A DNA stretch of 64,000 bases from Acidobacteriota bacterium (lineage in GTDB: Bacteria; Acidobacteriota; Terriglobia; Bryobacterales; Bryobacteraceae): positions 25,495-89,494 of the forward strand of contig JAFDVU010000003.1 of NCBI GenBank assembly GCA_018268835.1, in the 5' to 3' direction. Every line of letters starts with the position of its first letter. Positions within the stretch are counted from its first letter, which is position 1. The position numbers and the translations under genes were made by a program. Shown one piece after another: positions 1-7,734 of this stretch. Under the pieces are notes generated by a model. The model was given only the letters and a program-made list of their open reading frames with translations, ran no database searches and had not been told where the DNA came from.

Positions 1-152
1 TGGACATTCGTCGGTACCTCCTCGTCGTTGGCCGGCGGCGCGCATTGGGACCAACCCGCGACCATCAAAGGGGTCAATATTTCGGCCTTCGCTTCAACCT
101 TTCGAATCTCGCCATCACCCCAGGGTGGGCGCATGTACACGAAATCAGTCAT
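1..152 (-). CDS. Phage late-operon protein, 5' end only
   Basis: Only the first 50 codons are in the window; the gene runs off the left edge. It starts at an ATG at 152 that overlaps the end of the preceding gene by eight bases, the normal coupling in this leftward operon. The visible residues (MTDFVYMRPPWGDGE...) show no motif I recognise. Lying after capsid and head-tail genes, it is probably a tail gene; that is inferred from lambda-type gene order alone. Confidence 0.5.
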   Translation of the reverse strand, partial: MTDFVYMRPPWGDGEIRKVEAKAEILTPLMVAGWSQCAPPANDEEVPTNV

Positions 153-618
153 CTCCAATCTCCGTAAACGTGATGGGAACTTCGAAGTAATCCAGTCCCT
201 CTGCGTCCGGCTGCCTTTCAATCGACGGAAAGTCCATCGGATAGCAGGAAGGGTGTACGGTCGCGTTCAGCATCGGAACATCCGCACCCTGTGGAACGCC
301 CTTGACGATCAGCCGAAACAGCCGGTTATACGGGTTCGGCGGGTCGTCATCGAACGTCTCACGAGCTCGTAGGTACAGCTTGAAATGGTGTTTCCAAACG
401 TCGATGCTGCCGAACAAGCCCGGTCCGTCGCCATGCCATACCGCCATGATGGAAGGCACGGGCATCTGATGAATGGCATGCGCCACGCTCGATCGTTTCG
501 GGTATTGATCGTGATAGGCGAAAATCCGCTCCGGGTCGCCGTTCATTTCCAGGACAAGGTCCTGAATGCCCCGAAGCATCTCTACCAGCTTGTCTAGGAG
601 AACGGAACCGTCGATCAT
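145..618 (-). CDS. Putative phage tail-completion-type protein
   Basis: A 157-residue soluble acidic protein of unknown family with no signal peptide or membrane segment. It lies three genes after the major capsid protein and overlaps both neighbours by a few bases, so it belongs to the morphogenesis operon. In lambda this place holds small head-tail or tail-terminator proteins (Z, U), and the size fits. That role is inferred from position; no diagnostic residues are visible. Confidence 0.55.
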   Translation of the reverse strand: MIDGSVLLDKLVEMLRGIQDLVLEMNGDPERIFAYHDQYPKRSSVAHAIHQMPVPSIMAVWHGDGPGLFGSIDVWKHHFKLYLRARETFDDDPPNPYNRLFRLIVKGVPQGADVPMLNATVHPSCYPMDFPSIERQPDAEGLDYFEVPITFTEIGDD

Positions 619-1070
619 CGTTGTTTACCGCCGAGCATGCGCTCCATCACCAGACGAGGCGCGTTCTCAGCCATCACGCGCCGCGCCGCCTCGAGCACGG
701 CCGCACGGTTTTTGGGAGAGAAGACCAGCCACGGCTCGATCTTCTGGTTGACCCACGCCTTGATGCGGTCTTTACGCGTAGAAAGGCCAGCGCGCGCCCG
801 GTTTTGGCTTACGGAGCGCACTTGCAGGTTCCGCAGCAGGTCGCCGGTGAAGGTCAGGTTGCGGCGGTTGCCTTTGCCCAGACGGGTCTTCCGAATGGCA
901 TAGGCCTTCGTCAGGGGCTTGGCCGCCGAGTCCTCCGGGCCCATCGCCGCTCCGACTCGGTTTTTCACGGCCGCCACGCCCACGTTGCCGATTTTGAACA
1001 TCTGGTTCTGGCGGAAGTTGAGACGGTCCAACTGGATCTGCTTCTTCTGCCATATGCGAACGGAGGGCAT
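615..1070 (-). CDS. Putative minor tail / virion morphogenesis protein
   Basis: A 151-residue very basic protein with many Arg and Lys, predicted mostly helical. It overlaps the next gene by four bases and follows the head-tail joining candidate by one base. Basic helical proteins of 150-190 residues at this position are common in lambdoid phages (gpZ or HK97 gp10-like). I cannot tell which family applies, so the call is positional. Confidence 0.5.
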   Translation of the reverse strand: MPSVRIWQKKQIQLDRLNFRQNQMFKIGNVGVAAVKNRVGAAMGPEDSAAKPLTKAYAIRKTRLGKGNRRNLTFTGDLLRNLQVRSVSQNRARAGLSTRKDRIKAWVNQKIEPWLVFSPKNRAAVLEAARRVMAENAPRLVMERMLGGKQR

Positions 1071-1373
1071 CTACGTTTGCCGGAGCCGCAACACGGCGCC
1101 GCCACTCGTGTCGGCCTCGATGTCGAACACCTTGTATAAGATCCCGTCCATGCTGACTTCATCGCCGCGCTCCGGCGGCTTTGGCAGATCGGTGAGACGA
1201 ATAAAGAGGACGCCGTATACGCCGGGCGAGTTCTCTTCCGCCTCGTGGGACGGCTGGAAGATCGCCGGGATCGCTGACGGCGTACCCGCTTGCGGCGAGT
1301 AGGTCACCTCCCTGCCGAACGCCGTGAGCGCGGCTCTGTTCAGGGTGTTCAACAGGCAGGCAAAGTCGGCCAT
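1071..1373 (-). CDS. Putative head-tail joining protein (gpFII-like)
   Basis: A 100-residue protein directly after the major capsid gene (gap of three bases). Its second half is beta-rich with the pattern RGDEVSMDGILYKVFDIEAD near residues 69-88, which resembles the fold and length of lambda FII-type attachment proteins. It would close the connector at the portal vertex for tail docking. Similarity is judged by eye and position; a profile search would settle it. Confidence 0.55.
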   Translation of the reverse strand: MADFACLLNTLNRAALTAFGREVTYSPQAGTPSAIPAIFQPSHEAEENSPGVYGVLFIRLTDLPKPPERGDEVSMDGILYKVFDIEADTSGGAVLRLRQT

Positions 1374-1376
1374 GGC

Positions 1377-2384
1377 TCAGGCCTTGGTGCCTTTGACCAG
1401 GACTTCCGGCCGCAGGCAGATCGGTAGCGGGTTGGACTGGGTGTGCAGGTCGGTTCCGCGCCCGAACTTGCGCGGTTCCTGCTTCGCGTACAGCGGCAAC
1501 CCGAGCGTATTCGCCGTCTCGTTGAAATCGGCCGGCGCGAAATACGTCCGGAAGGTGTTCGCGGTGCCGATGGGGAAGAAGTGCGCCTCGTCGTCCGCGA
1601 TGAACTTCCGGACGGTTCCGGCAGCATCGGTCGCCTGGCCCCGGTACTCTTCGAAGGTGATGCCGCCGAAGGTGAAACCGGTGCGGTAGTCGTTGCCGAG
1701 TTGCTGGTTGCGTTGGAAGTACATGAACGCCTCCTTCACCTTGGCGTGCGTGGTGAAGGCGTCGTAGAAGCCCTGCGAGCAGAGGCACATGATGCCGGTC
1801 ATGAACTCGCCCTTGAGGTTGTCCTCGATGTGGCGCTTCACCTCGAGCACCTTCAGCAGTACCTCGGTCGCGGCGTTCGCGAGCGCAAAGCTCACCGTTT
1901 TGGCCGCGATGCCGAACTCGGTGTAGAGGTTGTAGAGCGTAGAGCCGTCCGCATCCAGGATGACGCCCTTGAGCGCGCCCATCCGCAAATACTCGAGCGT
2001 GATGGCGTGCTTGTTGCGCATGTTCTGGAGCTTGAGCGCCAGCAGGTTGGCGAGGGCGTCGGTTTCCGTTTCCGACCCGAACGCGCGAATGCCCTGGACC
2101 TCTTCTGGCAACACGGCATCGTCGTGCGGGATGTGCGGGATCACGAACGAGCGCACCTTGCGCTTGCCGCCGGTCCCCTGCGTGCCGGGAGCGCCGACCG
2201 GCTGCGTGGGCAGGAGGTTCAGCACGCCGCTCATCTCCTCGATGATCATTGTGCGGGTGCGAACGCCCTGCGGGGTCATGAGGCCCAACTGCTCCACGCG
2301 GCCGTAGGTGTTGGGGATTTTGTTGATGGCGGCGGTCAGCGCCGCCATATCGAAAGCGTCGGTTGCGAAAGGATTCAAGATCAT
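1377..2384 (-). CDS. Major capsid protein, lambda gpE family
   Basis: A 335-residue protein with the features of the lambda gpE capsid family: start MILNPFATDAFDM, then a segment with LGLMTPQGVRTRTMIIEE, a central helical spine (ALANLLALKLQNMRNKH) and the late segment GITFEEYRG. Length matches gpE (341). It forms the HK97-fold shell. It sits just after the decoration protein and protease/scaffold genes, as E follows D and C in lambda. Start is the ATG at 2384, four bases from the gpD stop. Confidence 0.9.
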   Translation of the reverse strand: MILNPFATDAFDMAALTAAINKIPNTYGRVEQLGLMTPQGVRTRTMIIEEMSGVLNLLPTQPVGAPGTQGTGGKRKVRSFVIPHIPHDDAVLPEEVQGIRAFGSETETDALANLLALKLQNMRNKHAITLEYLRMGALKGVILDADGSTLYNLYTEFGIAAKTVSFALANAATEVLLKVLEVKRHIEDNLKGEFMTGIMCLCSQGFYDAFTTHAKVKEAFMYFQRNQQLGNDYRTGFTFGGITFEEYRGQATDAAGTVRKFIADDEAHFFPIGTANTFRTYFAPADFNETANTLGLPLYAKQEPRKFGRGTDLHTQSNPLPICLRPEVLVKGTKA

Positions 2385-2387
2385 TCG

Positions 2388-3056
2388 TTACGCTCCTTGG
2401 CGGACCAGGATGCCCGCGGATTTGAGTTGCGCGATGGCGGCGTTCTTCTGGTTTTCGGTCGCGCCCACCGGCCACGTGGTGCCGTTATCTGAGACGATCG
2501 CGTTGCGGACGATGGCGACGCCGGACCGGTCCGTGCCATCCGGAGCGGTCGTGTCGAGCAGCAGGATGCCGCAGGCGGCATTGCTGCCGTCGGTGGCCGC
2601 AAAATCGATCTGCTTCACTTTCCCGGAGCCGGCCGCGACAGTGATGGTGAAGCTGTCGCCGGCCACGAAATCCGCGGCGCCGTCGGCAATCGTGAAGGTG
2701 AGATGGGTGGTGAACTCGACGCCGACCGTGGCCACGCCGATCAGGACTCCATCCGGATCCTCGACGGCGAACTTGCCCGCATCCGCCGCCGGCTCGATGC
2801 ACACGACCCGGTAAACGCCGGGTTTGGCGGCCTGCCCCACCGCAGGGGCGGCGGTGATGGTGCCATTGCCGGTGTTACCCGCAACGGCGGCGCTCGCGGC
2901 CGTGCCTTTCGTGATCCGGCCGAGGACCATGCCGGTGAGCAGGGCGCGGTCGGCACCACTCCCGGCCAGCACAGTCACGATGTCGCGGCTGTAGTGGTTA
3001 TCGGCCTCGAACTTGAGCCAATCGCCCAGGTAATTGCGTTCGGTTTGAACGGGCAT
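2388..3056 (-). CDS. Head decoration protein, lambda gpD family, extended
   Basis: The N-terminus (ERNYLGDWLKFEADNHYSRD, residues 6-25) and the following AGSGADRALLTGMVLGRIT are typical of phage decoration proteins that trimerise on the capsid surface and stabilise it. At 222 residues it is twice the length of lambda gpD. The additional middle part (about residues 55-150) is Ala/Gly/Thr-rich and beta-predicted, probably a surface-exposed extra domain. It is followed immediately by the major capsid gene. Confidence 0.85.
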   Translation of the reverse strand: MPVQTERNYLGDWLKFEADNHYSRDIVTVLAGSGADRALLTGMVLGRITKGTAASAAVAGNTGNGTITAAPAVGQAAKPGVYRVVCIEPAADAGKFAVEDPDGVLIGVATVGVEFTTHLTFTIADGAADFVAGDSFTITVAAGSGKVKQIDFAATDGSNAACGILLLDTTAPDGTDRSGVAIVRNAIVSDNGTTWPVGATENQKNAAIAQLKSAGILVRQGA

Positions 3057-3057
3057 T

Positions 3058-4266
3058 TCAGTTCACTCCTTTTCCGGCCAGCCTCTCGACGGCCTTCATG
3101 ACGGGGTTGTTGGCGAGCGACGGCTTGGCCGTCGTGCCGGTCTCGGGCATGACATGGGACCGGATCTCCGGCGCGTCCTCGGCGACCCGAGCCTCCATGA
3201 GCTGCTGCCGGGCCGCTTCCGGCGTGGTCTGCTTCGCGAGGAGCCCGGCAGCCCGGCGCGGCATTCCGGCGAGTTCGCAGAGGTCCACGATCTCCGTGGC
3301 ATCGGCGTACCCCTGACGGTACGCCTCCGCCCGGATGGCTTCGATATCTGCGGCGGAGGGCGTCGCCTCGGCCGCGCGTTGTTCTTCGTTCATGGCGTTT
3401 CCTTTGAGTGGGATTGAGGCGGCGGTAGGGCCGCTGATGGCATTGCCAAGGTCGGCGAGTGCGTCCTGACGGGTTCCCAGGCGGTCCGCCAACCGGGCGG
3501 CGACGGCATCACCACCGAAGTAGAGCGCTGCCTGCGTCTGGCGAATGTCGGACTCGGCGAGGCTGCGATTCCGTGCGACGGAGCCGACCAGCAACTGGTA
3601 AGTGCGGTCGACCTCGGCTTCGATGACCGCGCGTGCCTCGTCGGCAAGTGGCGCGTGCGGATTGAAATCGGCCTTGCGGGCGCCGGCGTGGATGATCGTG
3701 TACTTGTAACCGAGCTTCTGATCGCTGGCGCTCACGTCCAGATGCGTGACGATCACGCCGATGCTGCCGAGACCGGACGTCCGTCCGGCGTAGATGTACT
3801 GGGCCCCGGACGCGAGCAGGTACGCTGCGCTGAAGGCATCGGAATTCGCAGCGGCGAAGACCGGCTTTGCAGCACGCGCGGAATAGATGGTGTCCGCCAA
3901 GTCGAAAACGCCAGCTACCTCGCCGCCGGGCGAATCGATGTCCAGCAAGATGCCCTTAATCGCCGGATCGGTAGCCGCGTCCTCGATCTCTTCCTGCAGG
4001 TCCACATACGACCGGAGTCCTGAGAACGCGTCGAGCCCGTAAGACTTGTGCACGAGCGTGCCCTCGATCGGAATGATGGCAATGCCATTCGGTGTGACCT
4101 CGTAGGGCTTCCGTGAGGGACGCTCGCCCAAGGCTGCGGCCGCCGGAGCCAAAACATCCAGCCCGAGGTGCGGCGCCAAGACTCCGAGGATGATTTCAAG
4201 CTTCTGTGGCGCTATCAGCAGTGGAGTGTCGAACACTCGCGTCGCCAGATGTGGCAGATGCGTCAT
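3058..4266 (-). CDS. S49-family capsid maturation protease with scaffold-like C-terminus
   Basis: A 402-residue counterpart of lambda gpC. The SppA/ClpP-like core spans about residues 65-250, with IKGILLDIDSPGGEVAG (oxyanion region) and DAFSAAYLLASGAQYI, whose Ser is the likely nucleophile. The C-terminal third (after about residue 290) is charged and helical, as in Nu3-type scaffolds encoded in the same frame. It cleaves capsid components during assembly. The gene overlaps the portal gene by about 70 bases. Confidence 0.88.
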   Translation of the reverse strand: MTHLPHLATRVFDTPLLIAPQKLEIILGVLAPHLGLDVLAPAAAALGERPSRKPYEVTPNGIAIIPIEGTLVHKSYGLDAFSGLRSYVDLQEEIEDAATDPAIKGILLDIDSPGGEVAGVFDLADTIYSARAAKPVFAAANSDAFSAAYLLASGAQYIYAGRTSGLGSIGVIVTHLDVSASDQKLGYKYTIIHAGARKADFNPHAPLADEARAVIEAEVDRTYQLLVGSVARNRSLAESDIRQTQAALYFGGDAVAARLADRLGTRQDALADLGNAISGPTAASIPLKGNAMNEEQRAAEATPSAADIEAIRAEAYRQGYADATEIVDLCELAGMPRRAAGLLAKQTTPEAARQQLMEARVAEDAPEIRSHVMPETGTTAKPSLANNPVMKAVERLAGKGVN

Positions 4267-5680
4267 TGCTTTCCTTTCGCGGATCGGAATCGTAGGCTAG
4301 GCCGAGATCATCGGCCCGTGCGTTGTCGGCCGCGATTTCGCGATCGATCTCTTCGGCGTCGTAGCCCTGTTCGGAAACAACTTCGGCGCGGCTCTTGAAG
4401 CCGGCGCGCACGGCCATGATCTGGGCCTTGATGTCTTTAAGCGGATCAACCCACGCGAAGCCGGGTGGAATCCACTTCACGTCGTAGTACGGCGTGAGAT
4501 CTTTCAGGCTCGGTAGGGCGCCGCTGCCGATTGCCGCGTCAATCCAGGCCCGCCAGATCGGGCGGCACATCTGGAAAACGATCACCTGGTGCTGGAACGC
4601 TTCGCACCGGCGACGGAACTCCAGCAGGCCAGCCCGGATCGAAGAGTAGTTGACGCCCGTGAGGTCGCCGGTCAGCTGCTCGTAGGTGATGCCCATCCCG
4701 GCGGCGATGCTGCGCAACTGCACGCGCATGAACGTCTCGTAGGTTGCGCCGACGTCCGCGGGCGAAGAGAACTTCACGTCCTCCCCGGGCAGCAGCACCT
4801 GGAGGGTGCCCGGCTCGAGGCTCGTTTCCGCTACTCCGTTCGCATCGGCGTTGACCTCGGGCAGCAGCGAATCCTGTGGCGCGTTCTTCGTGACGAAGCC
4901 GGCGAACATGGCCGCGGTCTTCTTCCGGACCAGTTCCGCGTCGTCGTACTGATCGAGCTCGTAAAGCTTAATCAGGACCTGCGTCAGCCACGGCTGGCCG
5001 CGCAACTGACCCGGCCGAAGTGGACGGAACAGATGGAGGACATAATCCGCGGCCACCCGTACCGGGTCGGCCGAGAGGAAGGGATTCAGGGCGTCGCCGG
5101 GATGCTCCCGGTACAGGTGATACGCAACGCGTTTCCCGATGCCGTTGAACTCGATGCCCGCGCGGATGTAGTTGCCGGTTGGCAGAACCTGGGACAAGTT
5201 GGTCGGCAGATGCTCGGCTTCGAGTACCTGAAGTTGCAGCGGGACGGATAGGCCGTCCTTCGGCAGTCGCGGCCGCAGCCGCACCAGGCACTCGCCCGCT
5301 TCCATGACTGAACGGCACGCGAGTGCCTGGAGCCCATAGAAATCGGTTAGTCCAGAGGCATCCGCCTCGTCGGTCCACCGCAGCCAGAGCGCCTGGACCT
5401 GCTCCCTGGTCGCCGCATCCGGATGCATCGCCTGCGGCTTGATGCCCGTGCCGATGCAGTTCCCGACAAAAGCATCGAGCGCATTTGTGGCCCAGGGATT
5501 CCGGCGCACCATGTCACGCGAGCGTGATCGCAACGTATCCGCGCTGCGGAAGACGAGCGTATTGATATCGCTCGCCGGAGGCGTCCAGCCGGATGTGCGT
5601 CGGGTTGCAGCAGCCGCCTCGTAGTCCGCGGTCGCGCGGAACCTCGGCAACGATCCCAGGAGTCTTTTCCAGAAGCCCAC
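4196..5680 (-). CDS. Portal protein, lambda gpB family
   Basis: A 494-residue protein with hallmarks of lambda-type portals: RSRDMVRRNPWATNALDAF near residues 53-71, then GTGIKPQ, VLEAEHLPT, FNGIGKRVAYHLY, and GMGITYEQLTGDLTGVNYSSIRAG in the C-terminal half. Portals form the dodecameric DNA entry ring and dock terminase. It stands between gpW and the protease gene, the lambda order W-B-C. Its 3' end overlaps the protease gene by about 70 bases. Confidence 0.9.
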   Translation of the reverse strand: MGFWKRLLGSLPRFRATADYEAAAATRRTSGWTPPASDINTLVFRSADTLRSRSRDMVRRNPWATNALDAFVGNCIGTGIKPQAMHPDAATREQVQALWLRWTDEADASGLTDFYGLQALACRSVMEAGECLVRLRPRLPKDGLSVPLQLQVLEAEHLPTNLSQVLPTGNYIRAGIEFNGIGKRVAYHLYREHPGDALNPFLSADPVRVAADYVLHLFRPLRPGQLRGQPWLTQVLIKLYELDQYDDAELVRKKTAAMFAGFVTKNAPQDSLLPEVNADANGVAETSLEPGTLQVLLPGEDVKFSSPADVGATYETFMRVQLRSIAAGMGITYEQLTGDLTGVNYSSIRAGLLEFRRRCEAFQHQVIVFQMCRPIWRAWIDAAIGSGALPSLKDLTPYYDVKWIPPGFAWVDPLKDIKAQIMAVRAGFKSRAEVVSEQGYDAEEIDREIAADNARADDLGLAYDSDPRKESNDASATSGDASVRHSTADSATEA

Positions 5681-5685
5681 GGTCG

Positions 5686-5889
5686 TCAGAAGCCCTTTTC
5701 CGTTTGCACGCGAATCTGCCGTACAGGCCCCGCGCCGCTGCCCTTGGCGACGTCCGCCTCGGCGGCGGCGATGGCCTGCTTCAATTCGTCGACGGTGCGG
5801 TACTCGATTTCCCGGTCTCCGAAACGGACCCGGCGTACGCCAGTCGCCAGCGCGTCCCGAAGTGTCTGTAGCTGCTGTTCCGTGTACAT
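5686..5889 (-). CDS. Head-tail joining protein, gpW family
   Basis: A 67-residue protein of the size and pattern of lambda gpW: two helices and a beta hairpin with FGDREIEYRTVDEL around residues 23-36. It binds the portal after DNA packaging to create the tail-attachment site. It lies five bases before the portal gene, as W precedes B in lambda. The intervening insert between it and terminase is what differs from lambda. Confidence 0.8.
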   Translation of the reverse strand: MYTEQQLQTLRDALATGVRRVRFGDREIEYRTVDELKQAIAAAEADVAKGSGAGPVRQIRVQTEKGF

Positions 5890-5957
5890 TCGCCTGTCTA
5901 TCGCCTCGGAGGATTCTGTTCCAATTGCCTTGCTATTCCGGCTGGAAGAAGGGACTC

Positions 5958-6212
5958 ATGTGTTCGATGCAACGCGCAACCAAGAACACCAAGCAGACCG
6001 CCGCCGAAGTCTACGCCGCGCGTTACGCCGAATGCGCAGACCTTTTGAAGCGCGTCACCGCGCAACTAGAACAACACCGGACGCGCCAGGCTGCGGACCC
6101 GCGCGATTGGGGCTTCGCCGGCGACCTCGGCCGCGTTGCGGAAGAACTCGCCTACGTCCTCGCCAGCCTTGGCGACCGGAGCGCGGTGGATCAGAAAGGA
6201 CTGGAGTACTGA
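5958..6212 (+). CDS. Small helical protein, first gene of a rightward cassette
   Basis: An 84-residue, mostly helical hydrophilic protein (TAAEVYAARYAECADLLKRV...). The ATG at 5958 is chosen because a purine-rich GGAAGAAGGGA lies just upstream; the open frame extends further 5' but into the oppositely oriented gpW gene. It is transcribed against the surrounding phage operon and is followed after two bases by the next rightward gene. No family recognised. Confidence 0.6.
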   Translation: MCSMQRATKNTKQTAAEVYAARYAECADLLKRVTAQLEQHRTRQAADPRDWGFAGDLGRVAEELAYVLASLGDRSAVDQKGLEY

Positions 6213-6214
6213 GC

Positions 6215-6721
6215 ATGCAGAAGCGCAACGTCAAGGTCGGATCGACCTACATCGTCAAGGTCAGCGGCACGCTGGCCAGAGTCCGCATCACCCGCGAACA
6301 TGACCGCGGAGGGTGGTACGGCATCAACCTCGCTACAGGCCGCGAGATCCGCATCCGGACCGCCGCGCGCCTGCGGTCCGAAGCCGCCCCGGCCGAATCG
6401 CGGAAGCCGGTACGCAACCCGCGCGGGCCCGACTTCACCGCCGACGAGTTGCACGCGGTCGTCGAGCGAGCCAAGAGCGAAATACTCGCCCACGTTGCAG
6501 CCGGGATTGTCCCGCGCACCTGCGCATCCTTCAGCGAACTGCATGACTACGTGGATGCCAACGGGTACGGAGGGGCATTTGAACGGCCTTTCGACAACAA
6601 CGAAACGGACTTCTGGAACGCCGTCCAAGACACGGTGGATCGCTGGATCAAAGCGGGCGGCCTCCGAGGCACGCTCACCGAGGACGAGGCGCGCCGGATC
6701 GTAGACGAGATCGAATTCTGA
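6215..6721 (+). CDS. Hypothetical protein of the rightward cassette
   Basis: A 168-residue protein in two parts. The N-terminal 60 residues are basic and beta-rich (VKVGSTYIVKVSGTLARVRI), like a small SH3-type fold. The C-terminal half is acidic and helical. The ATG at 6215 follows the previous stop by two bases, implying co-transcription. An open frame extends far upstream but overlaps two genes, so the internal ATG is preferred. Similar proteins occur beside DUF3489 genes, as here, but no function is known to me. Confidence 0.6.
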   Translation: MQKRNVKVGSTYIVKVSGTLARVRITREHDRGGWYGINLATGREIRIRTAARLRSEAAPAESRKPVRNPRGPDFTADELHAVVERAKSEILAHVAAGIVPRTCASFSELHDYVDANGYGGAFERPFDNNETDFWNAVQDTVDRWIKAGGLRGTLTEDEARRIVDEIEF

Positions 6722-6735
6722 ATCAGGAGAAAACC

Positions 6736-7284
6736 ATGACCACCTTCGCAATCACTAACGACAACAACATCACCGCCTTCACCGCCGCCGAGCAGATCCC
6801 CGAAGGCCAGCAGCGTTTTGCCACGGAAAAGGAACTCGCCAAAGTCTCCGCTGAGTGGCCGATCACCCGGTTCGCCGAGGTCTGGAACGGCTTCGCCGGC
6901 GTGGTGCCCTTCGACAGCCTGAAGCCGGTCAAGAAATTCACGGATCGCAAGACGGCAGTCGCCCGGATCTGGAAGGCCATCCAAGCCCTGAGGCCCACCC
7001 CCGCGCCACAGACGGCCCCAGCCGCGCCGAAAGCCAAGAGGGCGAGGAAGGCTACCACGTCTGGTATCGCGCCAAAAACGCGCGACGGCAGCAAGAAGGC
7101 GATCGTCCTCGAAATGCTGAAGCGCCCGGACGGCGCGTCACTCATGGACATCATGGACGCAACATCATGGCAGCCGCATAGCGTGCGCGGCTTCATCTCC
7201 GGCAGCATCACCAAGAAGATGGGGCTCAGCGTCGAGTCCTTCAAACGCGACGACGGGGCACGCGCATATCGCGTGAACCAGTAA
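6736..7284 (+). CDS. DUF3489 domain protein
   Basis: A 182-residue protein ending in a DUF3489 domain (about residues 115-182: DGSKKAIVLEMLKRPDGASL, MDATSWQPHSVRGFISGSI, SFKRDDGARAYRV). This small winged-helix-like domain is frequent in prophages and integrated islands; its role is not established. A Pro/Ala-rich linker (about residues 90-112) separates it from an N-terminal part. It starts 14 bases after the previous gene with AGGAGA just upstream, and is the last gene of the rightward cassette. Confidence 0.75.
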   Translation: MTTFAITNDNNITAFTAAEQIPEGQQRFATEKELAKVSAEWPITRFAEVWNGFAGVVPFDSLKPVKKFTDRKTAVARIWKAIQALRPTPAPQTAPAAPKAKRARKATTSGIAPKTRDGSKKAIVLEMLKRPDGASLMDIMDATSWQPHSVRGFISGSITKKMGLSVESFKRDDGARAYRVNQ

Positions 7285-7298
7285 CGCCCGCCTCCTCC

Positions 7299-7322
7299 GC
7301 CGCCGGTTCAGTTGCCGGCGGC
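7299..7322. terminator. GC hairpin between convergent genes
   Basis: Inverted repeat GCCGCCGG / CCGGCGGC (8 bp, loop of eight bases) just after the DUF3489 stop and overlapping the last codons of the opposing gene. It could stop rightward transcription, although the following T content (ATTTCTCTT) is weak. Confidence 0.35.
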
Positions 7323-7565
7323 ATTTCTCTTCAGTTCGGCGGCCAACTCTGCCAGCCGCTCATGCACCAGTTCCTCCCGGAGTTTGCATTCACCCGAGCG
7401 GACGTACGTCCCGTTGATCCGGGTGATGATACGGTTCTCCAGTTCCGCCAGCTCCTTCCGGACCTCCGCGAGCAGAGCCCGGTTCTGCAACCCGACATAG
7501 GTTCCGATCAGCCCGGAGATCAATCCGCTCGCCGGAATCAGGAATTGAAAGAAGTGCTCGTTCAC
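7308..7565 (-). CDS. Small single-span membrane protein with coiled coil
   Basis: An 85-residue protein: a hydrophobic N-terminal stretch (FFQFLIPASGLISGLIGTYV, residues 5-24) followed by an amphipathic coiled coil (LLAEVRKELAELENRIITRI). This layout occurs in phage holin-like, spanin-like and superinfection-control proteins, but nothing decides among them. It lies leftward between the DNA-modification genes and the rightward cassette. Confidence 0.6.
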   Translation of the reverse strand: MNEHFFQFLIPASGLISGLIGTYVGLQNRALLAEVRKELAELENRIITRINGTYVRSGECKLREELVHERLAELAAELKRNAAGN

Positions 7566-7734
7566 GTTCGAGAATCCTCAGTTCTGCCGACCAGTCGTGT
7601 AACGCGAGGCAGAGGCCTTCGACGTCGGGGTGCCCGGCTCGCAGCAGGCGCTCCACCTCGGCGATCTCGGCATGGCAGCGGTCGATCTCACGCTGTAACT
7701 CGCTCGCCGGCGACGTCGGCGAAGGTCCGGCCAT
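7390..7734 (-). CDS. Possible coiled-coil protein overlapping its neighbours
   Basis: The first 55 or so residues from an ATG at 7734 (ASELQREIDRCHAEIAEVERLL...) look like a real small helical protein following the methyltransferase. The rest of the frame overlaps the membrane-protein gene at 7308-7565 almost fully and becomes Gly/Arg-rich, like a shadow frame. Either a short real gene has lost its stop, or the two genes truly overlap. Confidence 0.35.
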   Translation of the reverse strand: MAGPSPTSPASELQREIDRCHAEIAEVERLLRAGHPDVEGLCLALHDWSAELRILERERALLSIPDSGERIDLRADRNLCRVAEPGSARGGPEGAGGTGEPYHHPDQRDVRPLG

